Under the pieces are notes generated by a model. That model ran no database searches, had not been told where the DNA came from, and worked only from the letters and a program-made list of their open reading frames with translations. A stretch of DNA of 5,474 nt from Terrimonas sp964445775 (GTDB taxonomy: Bacteria; Bacteroidota; Bacteroidia; Chitinophagales; Chitinophagaceae), in the NCBI GenBank assembly GCA_964445775.1, contig CAYUMH010000192.1, positions 1 through 5,474 of the forward strand, read 5' to 3'. This document shows, piece by piece, positions 1 through 5,474 of the stretch; the first letter of the stretch is position 1; each line of letters starts with the position of its first letter. Both the position numbers and the translations under genes were made by a program.

Positions 1-577
1 AACCCGGTACAATACTCACCGTGTACAATAAGGCCAGGGTTTTAATATCGGCATCGTGAAAGCCAAAAAACAAAATACAAACTGCCAGTGCAAAACTCCC
101 GTTACGCAAAAAGTACATCCAGAAAACCGCTTTAAAATTGGTCTGGCTGTAAAAAAATATCTCGCACTGTGAGTAAAAAATAAGTAATAACAGGGCGCCT
201 GCATAAAAGGTCAGTATAGAGGAAAGCCCGGCCGCATCTTTAAACCAGCCTTCCACATACACCCCCAGGAAAAAGAATACGATACAAAGCAGGATAGAAA
301 AAGTAATATTAACACTCAGCGATGCAAATTCCGTAGCCGGTATATCTTTCTCCGGTTTTGTTTTTTTAAAAACAATATAGGCGTTCCTGATCAGCGCAAA
401 CCGGGTGGTTTCTACCATAGAAGAAATAATGATAAATAAACCCCACACACCAAACTCACCCTTGGCCAGTAACCTGGCCAGCAACATAAAAGTAAGCAGG
501 CCCAATACAATATTGGTGATCTTTTGCAGTAAAGAAAACTTACCCGTTGCCAGCCAATATGAATATTTCTTTGCCAA
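1..577 (-). CDS. Wzx-like polysaccharide flippase, partial (3' end outside window)
   Basis: Probable inner-membrane flippase of the MOP/polysaccharide-biosynthesis superfamily, which moves lipid-linked sugar units to the periplasmic face. The open frame from 577 to the left edge gives 192 residues with no stop. It starts AKKYSYWLATGKFS after the initiator, followed by a first hydrophobic segment (about 16-37) and the LLARLLAKGEFGVWGLF stretch (about 32-48), which resembles the family's N-terminal LxxRxLxxxEyGxy pattern. Further hydrophobic segments lie near 44-56, 88-108, 120-145 and 155-175, about half the usual 12-14 helices, as expected for a fragment. The start is inferred as TTG at 577-575: the frame is closed directly upstream by the acyltransferase TAG, and the first in-frame ATG (codon 31) would delete part of helix 1. 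The TTG directly abuts that TAG, so translation probably depends on the upstream gene. Substrate is unknown. Membrane-transporter class is fairly secure; Wzx assignment rests on the N-terminal pattern and context. Confidence 0.82.
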   Translation of the reverse strand, partial: MAKKYSYWLATGKFSLLQKITNIVLGLLTFMLLARLLAKGEFGVWGLFIIISSMVETTRFALIRNAYIVFKKTKPEKDIPATEFASLSVNITFSILLCIVFFFLGVYVEGWFKDAAGLSSILTFYAGALLLLIFYSQCEIFFYSQTNFKAVFWMYFLRNGSFALAVCILFFGFHDADIKTLALLYTVSIVPG

Positions 578-1645
578 CTATTTGCCCGATTTATTAAATG
601 AGAAAAGATATTTTATGTTCAGCTTTACCAATAGCTTATGAAACAACACGGGGATAATAATGCCCAATACCAGGCTGGACAGGATCAGCACATATTGGTT
701 TTCTATATGCAAAAATTTTACAAACCCTACCCGCACCATGGCTATTATAAACACGTGAACAATATAGATATATAAAGAGTACTTCCCTATCCAGGCTAAA
801 AACTTTGCCACCTGCAATTCGTACAATATCCGGCTCACCAGGTAATACACCAGGCTGGCTACAAAAATAATAGCCAGGAAGGGTAACAGGTAAATGGTAC
901 GCAGCGGCTGGTAATGGTTGTTTATATGGTTTAACCAGAACAATTGCCCCGCAATAAATACCGGCACCGTGATGATAAACAGCAATCCCAGCTTTTTAAG
1001 ATCCAGGCTCTCCATACGGGCAATACGCTCATACATATATACACCAAATACCAGGAAAACATAGTTGTACATAATATCCGATACCAGGCTGTAATCATAT
1101 ACCAGGTAATGAAAATAGTATAATACAACCGCCAGTATAAAATGTAATAAAGGCTGACGCTTTAATGCATGGTAACATAGAAGGAATAACATAGTAGTAT
1201 TGAACAAAGCCAGCAGGTACCACATATGGTCCAGCTCTCTCGGCTGGTACAGTATATACTTATAATCTGTCCAGCTGCGCTGCGAGTTGGTGTAGTTGCT
1301 TAATACAATCTGGAAGGTAATAAGAATAACAGACCATACAAGATAAGGATATAACAGGTTGGCGGTTTTATTGGCAGCTATACTTCCTAAAGAACGTTTT
1401 TGTAAAGTACGTCCCAAAAACACACCTGATAAAATAAAGAACACAGGCATACGTACATTAAGCAAAAACTCCTGTATATAGTACAGGTTATCCGACACCA
1501 TTATATCCGATCGGCGCAAACCCACCATGGTATGCCGGAAAATAACCAGCAAAATGGCTAATCCCCGGGCATAGTCCACCCAACCTAACCTTGTTCCTTC
1601 TATCGCTTTGCCTATATGCTTATTTGTTAAAGCTGTACTGCTCAC
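578..1645 (-). CDS. Acyltransferase family 3 membrane protein (OafA/WecH-like O-acyltransferase)
   Basis: Predicted polytopic inner-membrane enzyme that moves an acyl group, usually acetyl from acetyl-CoA, onto a sugar of the surface polysaccharide. The 355 residues match the normal family size and contain about ten hydrophobic segments. Family landmarks are present in order: WVDYARGLAILLVIFRH (22-38) with His38 at the expected active-site position; RMPVFFILSG (65-74), the usual R-x-P-x-F-F-x-x-S-G motif; DHMWYLLALF (139-148), the conserved W-[FY]-L region; and IGKYSLYIYIVHV near the end, with His297 in the family's Y-x-x-H position. The tail is basic (ends NKSGK). Start is GTG at 1645-1643, nine bases after the TAA of the Wzc-like gene and in the same frame; no in-frame ATG lies before the first helix, and no clear Shine-Dalgarno is visible. 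Its TAG touches the flippase TTG. Family is clear; the acyl group and the acceptor sugar cannot be read from the sequence. Confidence 0.92.
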   Translation of the reverse strand: MSSTALTNKHIGKAIEGTRLGWVDYARGLAILLVIFRHTMVGLRRSDIMVSDNLYYIQEFLLNVRMPVFFILSGVFLGRTLQKRSLGSIAANKTANLLYPYLVWSVILITFQIVLSNYTNSQRSWTDYKYILYQPRELDHMWYLLALFNTTMLFLLCYHALKRQPLLHFILAVVLYYFHYLVYDYSLVSDIMYNYVFLVFGVYMYERIARMESLDLKKLGLLFIITVPVFIAGQLFWLNHINNHYQPLRTIYLLPFLAIIFVASLVYYLVSRILYELQVAKFLAWIGKYSLYIYIVHVFIIAMVRVGFVKFLHIENQYVLILSSLVLGIIIPVLFHKLLVKLNIKYLFSFNKSGK

Positions 1646-1654
1646 CTTGGCCGG

Positions 1655-3871
1655 TTAATTGTTTAAGTTTTCATCATCTACCTTATTCAGTACCGCACCT
1701 AAAAACTTATCCTTTATGGTACCAAAAAATTTGATGGACTCTTTATCAGCCTGTTTTAATTCGCTGGTTGCCGAAAAAATCGCCAGCACGCCATCAGCAT
1801 ACTGTACCAGTTCTTTGGTATCGGTATAACCGTTTAATGGAGCACCTTCCATAAAAATGAAATCATATTTTTTCAGGAACTGGGGCAAAAATTTCAGCAG
1901 GTGATTTTTTGGTAATATTTCGGAAGGAGTATAATCGCCTCCTTTACAACCAATGATATCTACATTCTCCACACCGGTTGGCGTGATGATCTTTTCTACA
2001 CTGGCAAAATCCAGCTTTTCATCGGTTACTGAGAATTGTTCCAGCGTAGGTTGCGCATCGTTATAAGCAGTAAGGTCATTGTTACAAAAATTGGTATCAA
2101 TGATCAGTACTCTTTTTTTACTCAGGCTCAGGCTGAATGCCAATGCCTGGGTCAGGGTGGTTTTACCCTGCTGCGGTTCTGTACTGGTTAATAAAATAAT
2201 GCGTTTGCCGGTACTCTCTATCTCATACCTTAATTTACGCAACAGTTCCCTGAAGGAGTTTTTCCTGTTAGCCTCATCCGATTCTATCTGCGTGATCTGT
2301 TCTTTTAAATTGGTAGCTTTTAAGTTAATATTATTAATGGTACCAACCAGTTTAAGATCGGTCTGGCGCTGGAACTGCGATGGCGTTTGAATGGACTGAT
2401 CCAGGTAAGCCAGGAATATAAACAATACCGAAGCCAGCACTATACCGCCAAAGAAACAAAGTGCCATTACCATCAAACGTTTTGATGGCTCGGGGTTTAA
2501 GGCCGGTTGTCCGTAAATAGTTTGCATAAAATTAGCTACGCCCGAGTCGCTCATATTGGCAGCCAGTGTTTGTTTTTCTTTGGCACTGGTATATTCAAGT
2601 GTAGCTACTTCAATTTCTTTATCAAACTGCTCCAGTTTGGAAGTGGCCTTTGGTGTAGCGGATGATATAAAGGAGTTGGCCTCACCCAGTTTCGACCTAT
2701 AAAAACTGATCTTGGACTGCGCTGCTCTCAGTTTACCTTCGATATCAATTTTATTCTGGGTTAAAATAGATTGCTGTGAAGCCGCATAGTTATTATTGGG
2801 AGTGCCGGTAGTAGCGCCGGTTGGTGCCACCGCCTTCATTTTTGTCTGCAGGTCATCCAGCCTTTGTTTTACAGCAGGGTCTGAGGCACCATTCTTTATA
2901 TACTCATCATACAGGTCGTTGTACTGCTTACGTAAAGCAAAGTATTGCTGGTTATCATTTACGGGTACAGCAGGTGTAGATACATCTGTTTTTAACCCTT
3001 GTAACTGCAGGTTTATTTGCTCCAGCTGGTAAGTCAGGTTACTTACTACCGATAGCTGGTCAGCCAGGCCGGCTTCGTTCATACTCATCTGGCTCAGCTT
3101 ATTAGCTCCTACCAGGTTAGGATCAAGTGTCGATACTACCGAGTCCTGTAAAAACCTGCTCTTCGCTCCTATTTTATCATCCAGCTCCGCTTTTCTCTTT
3201 TTCACCATCGAATCCAGTGCAATCATCGATTCAACCGAACGTTCCCGCTTGGTATGATCGTAGTAACGTTGAAATTCTTTGATCAGGTTATTCACCACAA
3301 AAGCCGATAACTCCGGGTTTTCCGAACTAAAGAAAATATTTACATAGTCCGTACGCTGGTAACGGGTAACAAATAAACGTTTTTTAATAGATTCCATATC
3401 ATACTTGTAAGCCTTGATCAGCTCCAGTACAGCCTTTTCCTCTTTTATATTGGAGGCCAGTAACAATAAGGAATCATATTTATTGGCGATTATTTTTTTG
3501 GCCTGTTCCATATTCAGGCTTTTCAACTCCGAGCCGTCTTTCGCATCCTTCAGGTCCACTTTGGTAAAAGGATCCTGTGAGGACAGGTCGCGCAGGATGA
3601 GTTTATACGATAACAGGTTGATCACTTTAGGGGAAGTGATATTCTCTATCACGTTGCTGAACTTCACATCGATCTGGGACATATTGAAAATGTCTTCCGA
3701 AAGTTTGATCTGTTCGCTCACCGTAAAGCCGGTGGACATCTGTGATTGAGATTTATACAATTTTTTATGCCCCATGGTCAGCAGGAATGCAACCAGGAGT
3801 CCTAACAAACCGGCACCTGCAATGATCCATTTTTTCCGGTTTAAAATTCTAAAAACATACAAAAGTTCCAT
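1655..3871 (-). CDS. Wzc-like polysaccharide copolymerase with degenerate BY-kinase domain
   Basis: Inner-membrane protein that controls chain length and export of a surface polysaccharide. The 738 residues show an N-terminal Wzz-type region with helix 1 (about 15-33), a long periplasmic part (34-464) rich in heptad-like coiled coil, a proline motif NPEPS (459-463), helix 2 (about 466-489), and a cytoplasmic BY-kinase/ParA-fold domain (about 535-735). The Walker A loop STEPQQGKTT (563-572, Lys570) is intact, and PSEIL (649-653) matches the PSELL motif of BY-kinases. Walker A' reads IIDTNF (590-595), Asn replacing the usual second Asp; Walker B reads FMEGAP (673-678), where IDTPP is usual. The C-terminus ends VDDENLNN with no tyrosine cluster. 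The fold is clear; tyrosine autokinase activity is doubtful. ATG at 3871-3869 is chosen because it puts helix 1 right after a short basic N-terminus. It is first in a three-gene operon, 45 bases after a terminator. No export (Wza/OPX) gene is seen beside it. Confidence 0.93.
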   Translation of the reverse strand: MELLYVFRILNRKKWIIAGAGLLGLLVAFLLTMGHKKLYKSQSQMSTGFTVSEQIKLSEDIFNMSQIDVKFSNVIENITSPKVINLLSYKLILRDLSSQDPFTKVDLKDAKDGSELKSLNMEQAKKIIANKYDSLLLLASNIKEEKAVLELIKAYKYDMESIKKRLFVTRYQRTDYVNIFFSSENPELSAFVVNNLIKEFQRYYDHTKRERSVESMIALDSMVKKRKAELDDKIGAKSRFLQDSVVSTLDPNLVGANKLSQMSMNEAGLADQLSVVSNLTYQLEQINLQLQGLKTDVSTPAVPVNDNQQYFALRKQYNDLYDEYIKNGASDPAVKQRLDDLQTKMKAVAPTGATTGTPNNNYAASQQSILTQNKIDIEGKLRAAQSKISFYRSKLGEANSFISSATPKATSKLEQFDKEIEVATLEYTSAKEKQTLAANMSDSGVANFMQTIYGQPALNPEPSKRLMVMALCFFGGIVLASVLFIFLAYLDQSIQTPSQFQRQTDLKLVGTINNINLKATNLKEQITQIESDEANRKNSFRELLRKLRYEIESTGKRIILLTSTEPQQGKTTLTQALAFSLSLSKKRVLIIDTNFCNNDLTAYNDAQPTLEQFSVTDEKLDFASVEKIITPTGVENVDIIGCKGGDYTPSEILPKNHLLKFLPQFLKKYDFIFMEGAPLNGYTDTKELVQYADGVLAIFSATSELKQADKESIKFFGTIKDKFLGAVLNKVDDENLNN

Positions 3872-3916
3872 AATTACGGGATTAGTCTTCTTTACTTCTT
3901 TACATTGCTAACATGC

Positions 3917-3947
3917 AAAAAGCCCGGTAGTTCTTACCTGAGCTTTT
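3917..3947 (-). terminator. Intrinsic terminator in the leader of the polysaccharide operon
   Basis: On the minus strand AAAAGCTC-A-GGTA, loop AGAAC, TACC-GGGCTTTT forms a 12-bp stem (one G-T wobble, one bulged A) that runs into a TTTTT tract. It lies 45 bases before the ATG of the Wzc-like gene, so any transcript starting further upstream must pass it. Two readings are possible: an attenuator for the polysaccharide operon, or the end of transcripts from the T9SS gene or of a small RNA. On the plus strand the stem ends in TTTT, so it could work both ways, but no plus-strand gene needs it. Confidence 0.8.
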
Positions 3948-4093
3948 CACACGTATTGATTTTAAATATTTGGGGCTGTCGGCAATTTATCACCGCCCAG
4001 CTATGGTCCGTTGCCCACCTCCAATCTTTGTCTCCCTCCGGTCAACAAAGGATTTCCGGTTAAGCAACGCAGCCTTTGTGCTTCAGTAATTCA
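3948..4093 (-). promoter_or_regulatory. Structured 5' leader of the polysaccharide operon (candidate attenuator)
   Basis: Non-coding stretch between the candidate promoter and the terminator. Minus-strand complementarity is dense. ACAAAGG at 4079-4073 pairs with CCTTTGT at 4051-4045 (7 bp). The same CTTTGT (4050-4045) can instead pair with ACAAAG at 4031-4026 (6 bp), so the two helices exclude each other. CGTTGC-type complementarity between 4069-4064, in the loop of the first hairpin, and 4014-4009 could form a pseudoknot. GCTG...CAGC closes a small hairpin around 4002-3976. There is no ATG in this stretch. I recognise no known riboswitch class in it. The boundaries are set by the predicted promoter and terminator and are approximate; a separate small RNA ending at the terminator is an alternative. 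Confidence 0.4.
3987..3998 (-). promoter_or_regulatory. ops-like element (GGGCGGTGATAA)
   Basis: The minus strand reads AGCTGGGCGGTGATAA here. Its GGGCGGT core equals the start of the enterobacterial ops/JUMPStart core (GGCGGTAG...), the site where RfaH, a NusG paralogue, loads on paused polymerase in polysaccharide operon leaders. It lies about 40 bases upstream of the terminator and about 115 bases before the Wzc-like ATG, in a suitable position for antitermination. The match is short (seven bases plus context) and ops recognition has been defined in Proteobacteria, so chance resemblance is a real possibility. Confidence 0.25.
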
Positions 4094-4099
4094 GATCGA

Positions 4100-4131
4100 C
4101 AATAATACAACATACAAACGAATAAAACAAT
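4100..4131 (-). promoter_or_regulatory. Candidate Bacteroidota promoter for the polysaccharide operon
   Basis: On the minus strand ATTG (4131-4128) is followed after 20 bases by TATTATTG (4107-4100). This resembles the Bacteroidota primary sigma pattern TTTG, about 19-21 bases, TAnnTTTG, with one mismatch in each box. Transcription would begin near 4093 and give a leader of roughly 220 bases. The upstream box lies within the left arm of the inverted repeat. No comparable pair is visible in the 45 bases between the terminator and the Wzc-like ATG, which favours this site as the promoter. Confidence 0.4.
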
Positions 4132-4254
4132 GTCATTAAGTGTTAATAAATTGTCTGACCAGGGAACTGCAGCTAAACGGAGCGTCGCAAGTAAAGCCAC
4201 ATCAGGGATCCGCTGCCGGGTCAGACAAAATACCTTAACTTAATGACATTGTTT
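4125..4254. repeat. 130-base interrupted inverted repeat after the T9SS gene
   Basis: The outer arms AAACAATGTCATTAAGT (4125-4141) and its exact complement (4238-4254) match over 17 of 17 bases. A nine-base mismatched block follows on each side (4142-4150, 4229-4237), then a second perfect ten-base arm TTGTCTGACC (4151-4160) and GGTCAGACAA (4219-4228). In minus-strand RNA the centre of the nine-base block can still form two G-U and two A-U pairs. The 58-base interior holds a GCAGC/GCTGC inner stem and GGATCC. It begins 15 bases past the T9SS stop, and its minus-strand exit reads CATTGTTTTATT, so it may act as a long hairpin terminator. It could also be a MITE or REP-like mobile relic, but no target-site duplication is evident in the flanks. 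Confidence 0.75.
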
Positions 4255-4269
4255 GTTATTGTTACTGTT

Positions 4270-5474
4270 CTATTGTCTTGCCTTCATTATCTTAATCACT
4301 TTAGGTACAGCTTTATTGTTTTCATTTGTTATTACCTGTACCAGGTAAACACCTACCGGCAATGTTGCTGGCAATGCTACCCTTTGAACACTTACACCTT
4401 TTTGTAACCCGGTTATATCTTTTACAATTACCGGTTTACCAGTCACATCCAGTACACGTATCGATACTTTTTCCTGGTTTTCCAACAGGTTAAGCGATAC
4501 ATTGATGTGGTTTACAAACGGGTTAGGATAAATAGTTACTTCCGTTGCACCCAGTTTATCTGCTGCCTCTATATTCCTGGCTACAGTTGCGTTATTATTC
4601 GCAGTTTCAGTCAGGCCATTGTTGCTTTCCAGTTGCTGGCTTACAATGTAATCGTTCATTACACGACCACCACTGTTACCGCCGCTGTTACCATCAACTG
4701 TAATGGCAGGAGAATGATAACCCTGGATCACCATAGAACCGATATAACCATATTGAGAACCTGCAGGAACCGACACCGTAATGATCGCTTCACCATTCTC
4801 ATCAGGTCTTACGTTATCTATCTGTACCGTTTGAGAGATATTATTAGCCGCGTTCAGTGATGCGCTGCTGCCATTAACTGTGTACAAAGTAGTACGGTTA
4901 CCGGAGCCCTCACGGCTTGCAAAGAATATAAAGGTGTAAGCCAGTGACTGGTTCAGACCAGTAACTTTTAACTGACCTACTTCGCTGATATCTAACCACC
5001 AGGTAGACCTGATCACATTATCAGGGTAAACACCGCTGTTATTACCGGTATTCATACCAAACGGATTTTCACCACTGAAGTTATCAGTTACTTCGAAGCT
5101 GATACCCGAAGGTGCATTGATATCATTTACCAGGTTACTGTACACATCGTTCAGCTGCGGAACGTTGTTGGTATTATTCCATGGTGCAGGAGCCGGGTTG
5201 TCGCGGTTAAAGTTAACCGACACCGTAAACAGGTGCGTTGAAGCCGCTGCAATATTACTGTACGACGAGTAGGTTGTATTTTTTACCGCACGTACTTTAT
5301 AGTAGTAAGTAGAGTTGGTAGCTAATCCCGAGTTCAGGTAAGTAGAAACATTGGCCCCTACTGTAGCTAACAAGCTATAAGTACCCGCTGCTTCAGTTGA
5401 ACGGTAGATCTGGAAGCCTGTTTCGTTGTCAGACTTATCCTGCCATTTCAACTCAATAGCCGTTTTTGATTTAC
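4270..5474 (-). CDS. Secreted fibronectin-III protein with T9SS type A sorting domain, partial (5' end outside window)
   Basis: C-terminal 400 residues of a secreted or surface-attached protein exported by the type IX system across the outer membrane. The frame stays open to the right edge (first visible residues KSKTAIELKWQDKS), so the TTG at 5451 is not a start. The first 80 or so visible residues form a fibronectin type III domain, with the common Bacteroidota signature DNETGFQIYRS and the later TYYYKVRAV strand. Residues about 83-252 form an all-beta domain (VNFN..APAPWNNTNN, GLNQSLAYTFIFFASR, TVNGSSASLNAANN) of jelly-roll or carbohydrate-binding character that I cannot name. A Ser/Asn/Gly-rich linker follows (about 255-305). 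The last 85 residues are the sorting domain: VTIYPNPFVNHI, RVLDVTGKPV, LPVGVYLVQV and a basic KVIKIMKARQ tail, which is normally cleaved when the cargo is attached or released. N-terminal modules, possibly an enzyme, and the signal peptide are not visible. Whether it binds the polysaccharide made next door is unknown. Confidence 0.92.
   Translation of the reverse strand, partial: KSKTAIELKWQDKSDNETGFQIYRSTEAAGTYSLLATVGANVSTYLNSGLATNSTYYYKVRAVKNTTYSSYSNIAAASTHLFTVSVNFNRDNPAPAPWNNTNNVPQLNDVYSNLVNDINAPSGISFEVTDNFSGENPFGMNTGNNSGVYPDNVIRSTWWLDISEVGQLKVTGLNQSLAYTFIFFASREGSGNRTTLYTVNGSSASLNAANNISQTVQIDNVRPDENGEAIITVSVPAGSQYGYIGSMVIQGYHSPAITVDGNSGGNSGGRVMNDYIVSQQLESNNGLTETANNNATVARNIEAADKLGATEVTIYPNPFVNHINVSLNLLENQEKVSIRVLDVTGKPVIVKDITGLQKGVSVQRVALPATLPVGVYLVQVITNENNKAVPKVIKIMKARQ

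Noticed and set aside
16..204. Minus-strand 62-residue frame
   Set aside because: It is in a different frame inside the flippase, which has a continuous and family-like translation there.
572..583. Broken single gene (nonsense mutation fusing acyltransferase and flippase)
   Set aside because: Both products have natural termini and separate families; the acyltransferase ends after its last helix with a basic tail and the flippase begins with a normal N-terminus.
931..1128. Minus-strand 65-residue frame
   Set aside because: Out-of-frame shadow inside the acyltransferase.
4002..4025. Short leader-peptide frame on the minus strand (TTG GAG GTG ... TAG, seven codons) behind a GGAGG sequence
   Set aside because: It uses TTG, has no run of regulatory codons, and Bacteroidota rarely rely on Shine-Dalgarno sequences; the purine-rich stretch is more simply part of the leader structure.
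4110..4270. Target-site duplication flanking the inverted repeat
   Set aside because: Flanking bases left of 4125 (ACGAATA) and right of 4254 (GTTATTG) do not form a direct repeat, so recent transposition is not supported.
405..4860. Plus-strand open frames at 405-641, 2079-2390, 2796-3032, 3414-3749 and 4507-4860
   Set aside because: Each lies opposite a well-supported minus-strand gene, and the translations (Cys/Ser-rich or Arg-rich) show no domain or motif.
5449..5451. TTG as the start of the T9SS protein
   Set aside because: It falls within the first strand region of a fibronectin-III domain; the same frame continues to the window edge with fitting residues (KSKTAIE) and there is no signal peptide.
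1..5474. tRNA, rRNA or CRISPR array
   Set aside because: No cloverleaf, ribosomal sequence or regularly spaced direct repeats were seen on either strand.

Overview
The window looks like a chromosomal segment of a Bacteroidota bacterium, most likely of the Chitinophagaceae type. The evidence is a C-terminal type IX secretion (T9SS) sorting domain on a fibronectin-III protein, a Wzz/BY-kinase-type polysaccharide copolymerase of the Bacteroidota kind, a candidate promoter of the -33/-7 Bacteroidota form (ATTG, 20 bases, TATTATTG), no Shine-Dalgarno sequences in front of the genes, and moderate G+C. The genus is inference.

Every gene reads on the minus strand, so gene order runs from the right edge to the left. 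From 5474 to 4270 is the 3' two-thirds or less of a secreted T9SS cargo protein whose start lies beyond the window. From 4269 to 3872 is a 398-base non-coding region packed with structure: a 130-base interrupted inverted repeat (4125-4254) just after the T9SS stop, a candidate promoter on its outer arm, a leader with competing helices and an ops-like element, and a strong intrinsic terminator (3917-3947) only 45 bases before the next gene. From 3871 to 1 is a tight three-gene surface-polysaccharide operon: a Wzc-like chain-length/kinase-fold protein, a membrane O-acyltransferase of family 3, and a Wzx-type flippase cut off by the left edge.

Taken together, the operon supplies steps of Wzx/Wzy-style exopolysaccharide or capsule assembly: acyl decoration of the sugar unit (acyltransferase), its flipping across the inner membrane (flippase), and control of chain length and export (Wzc-like protein). 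The three genes share one reading frame. They are separated only by TAA plus nine bases and by a bare TAG, and the second and third genes start with GTG and TTG, which points to translational coupling.

The two most interesting points are that a terminator sits inside the apparent leader of the polysaccharide operon, which suggests conditional antitermination, possibly by a NusG/RfaH/UpxY-like factor, and that the Wzc-like protein keeps its Walker A lysine but has lost the usual Walker A' second aspartate, the Walker B aspartate and the C-terminal tyrosine cluster, so it may not be an active tyrosine kinase.
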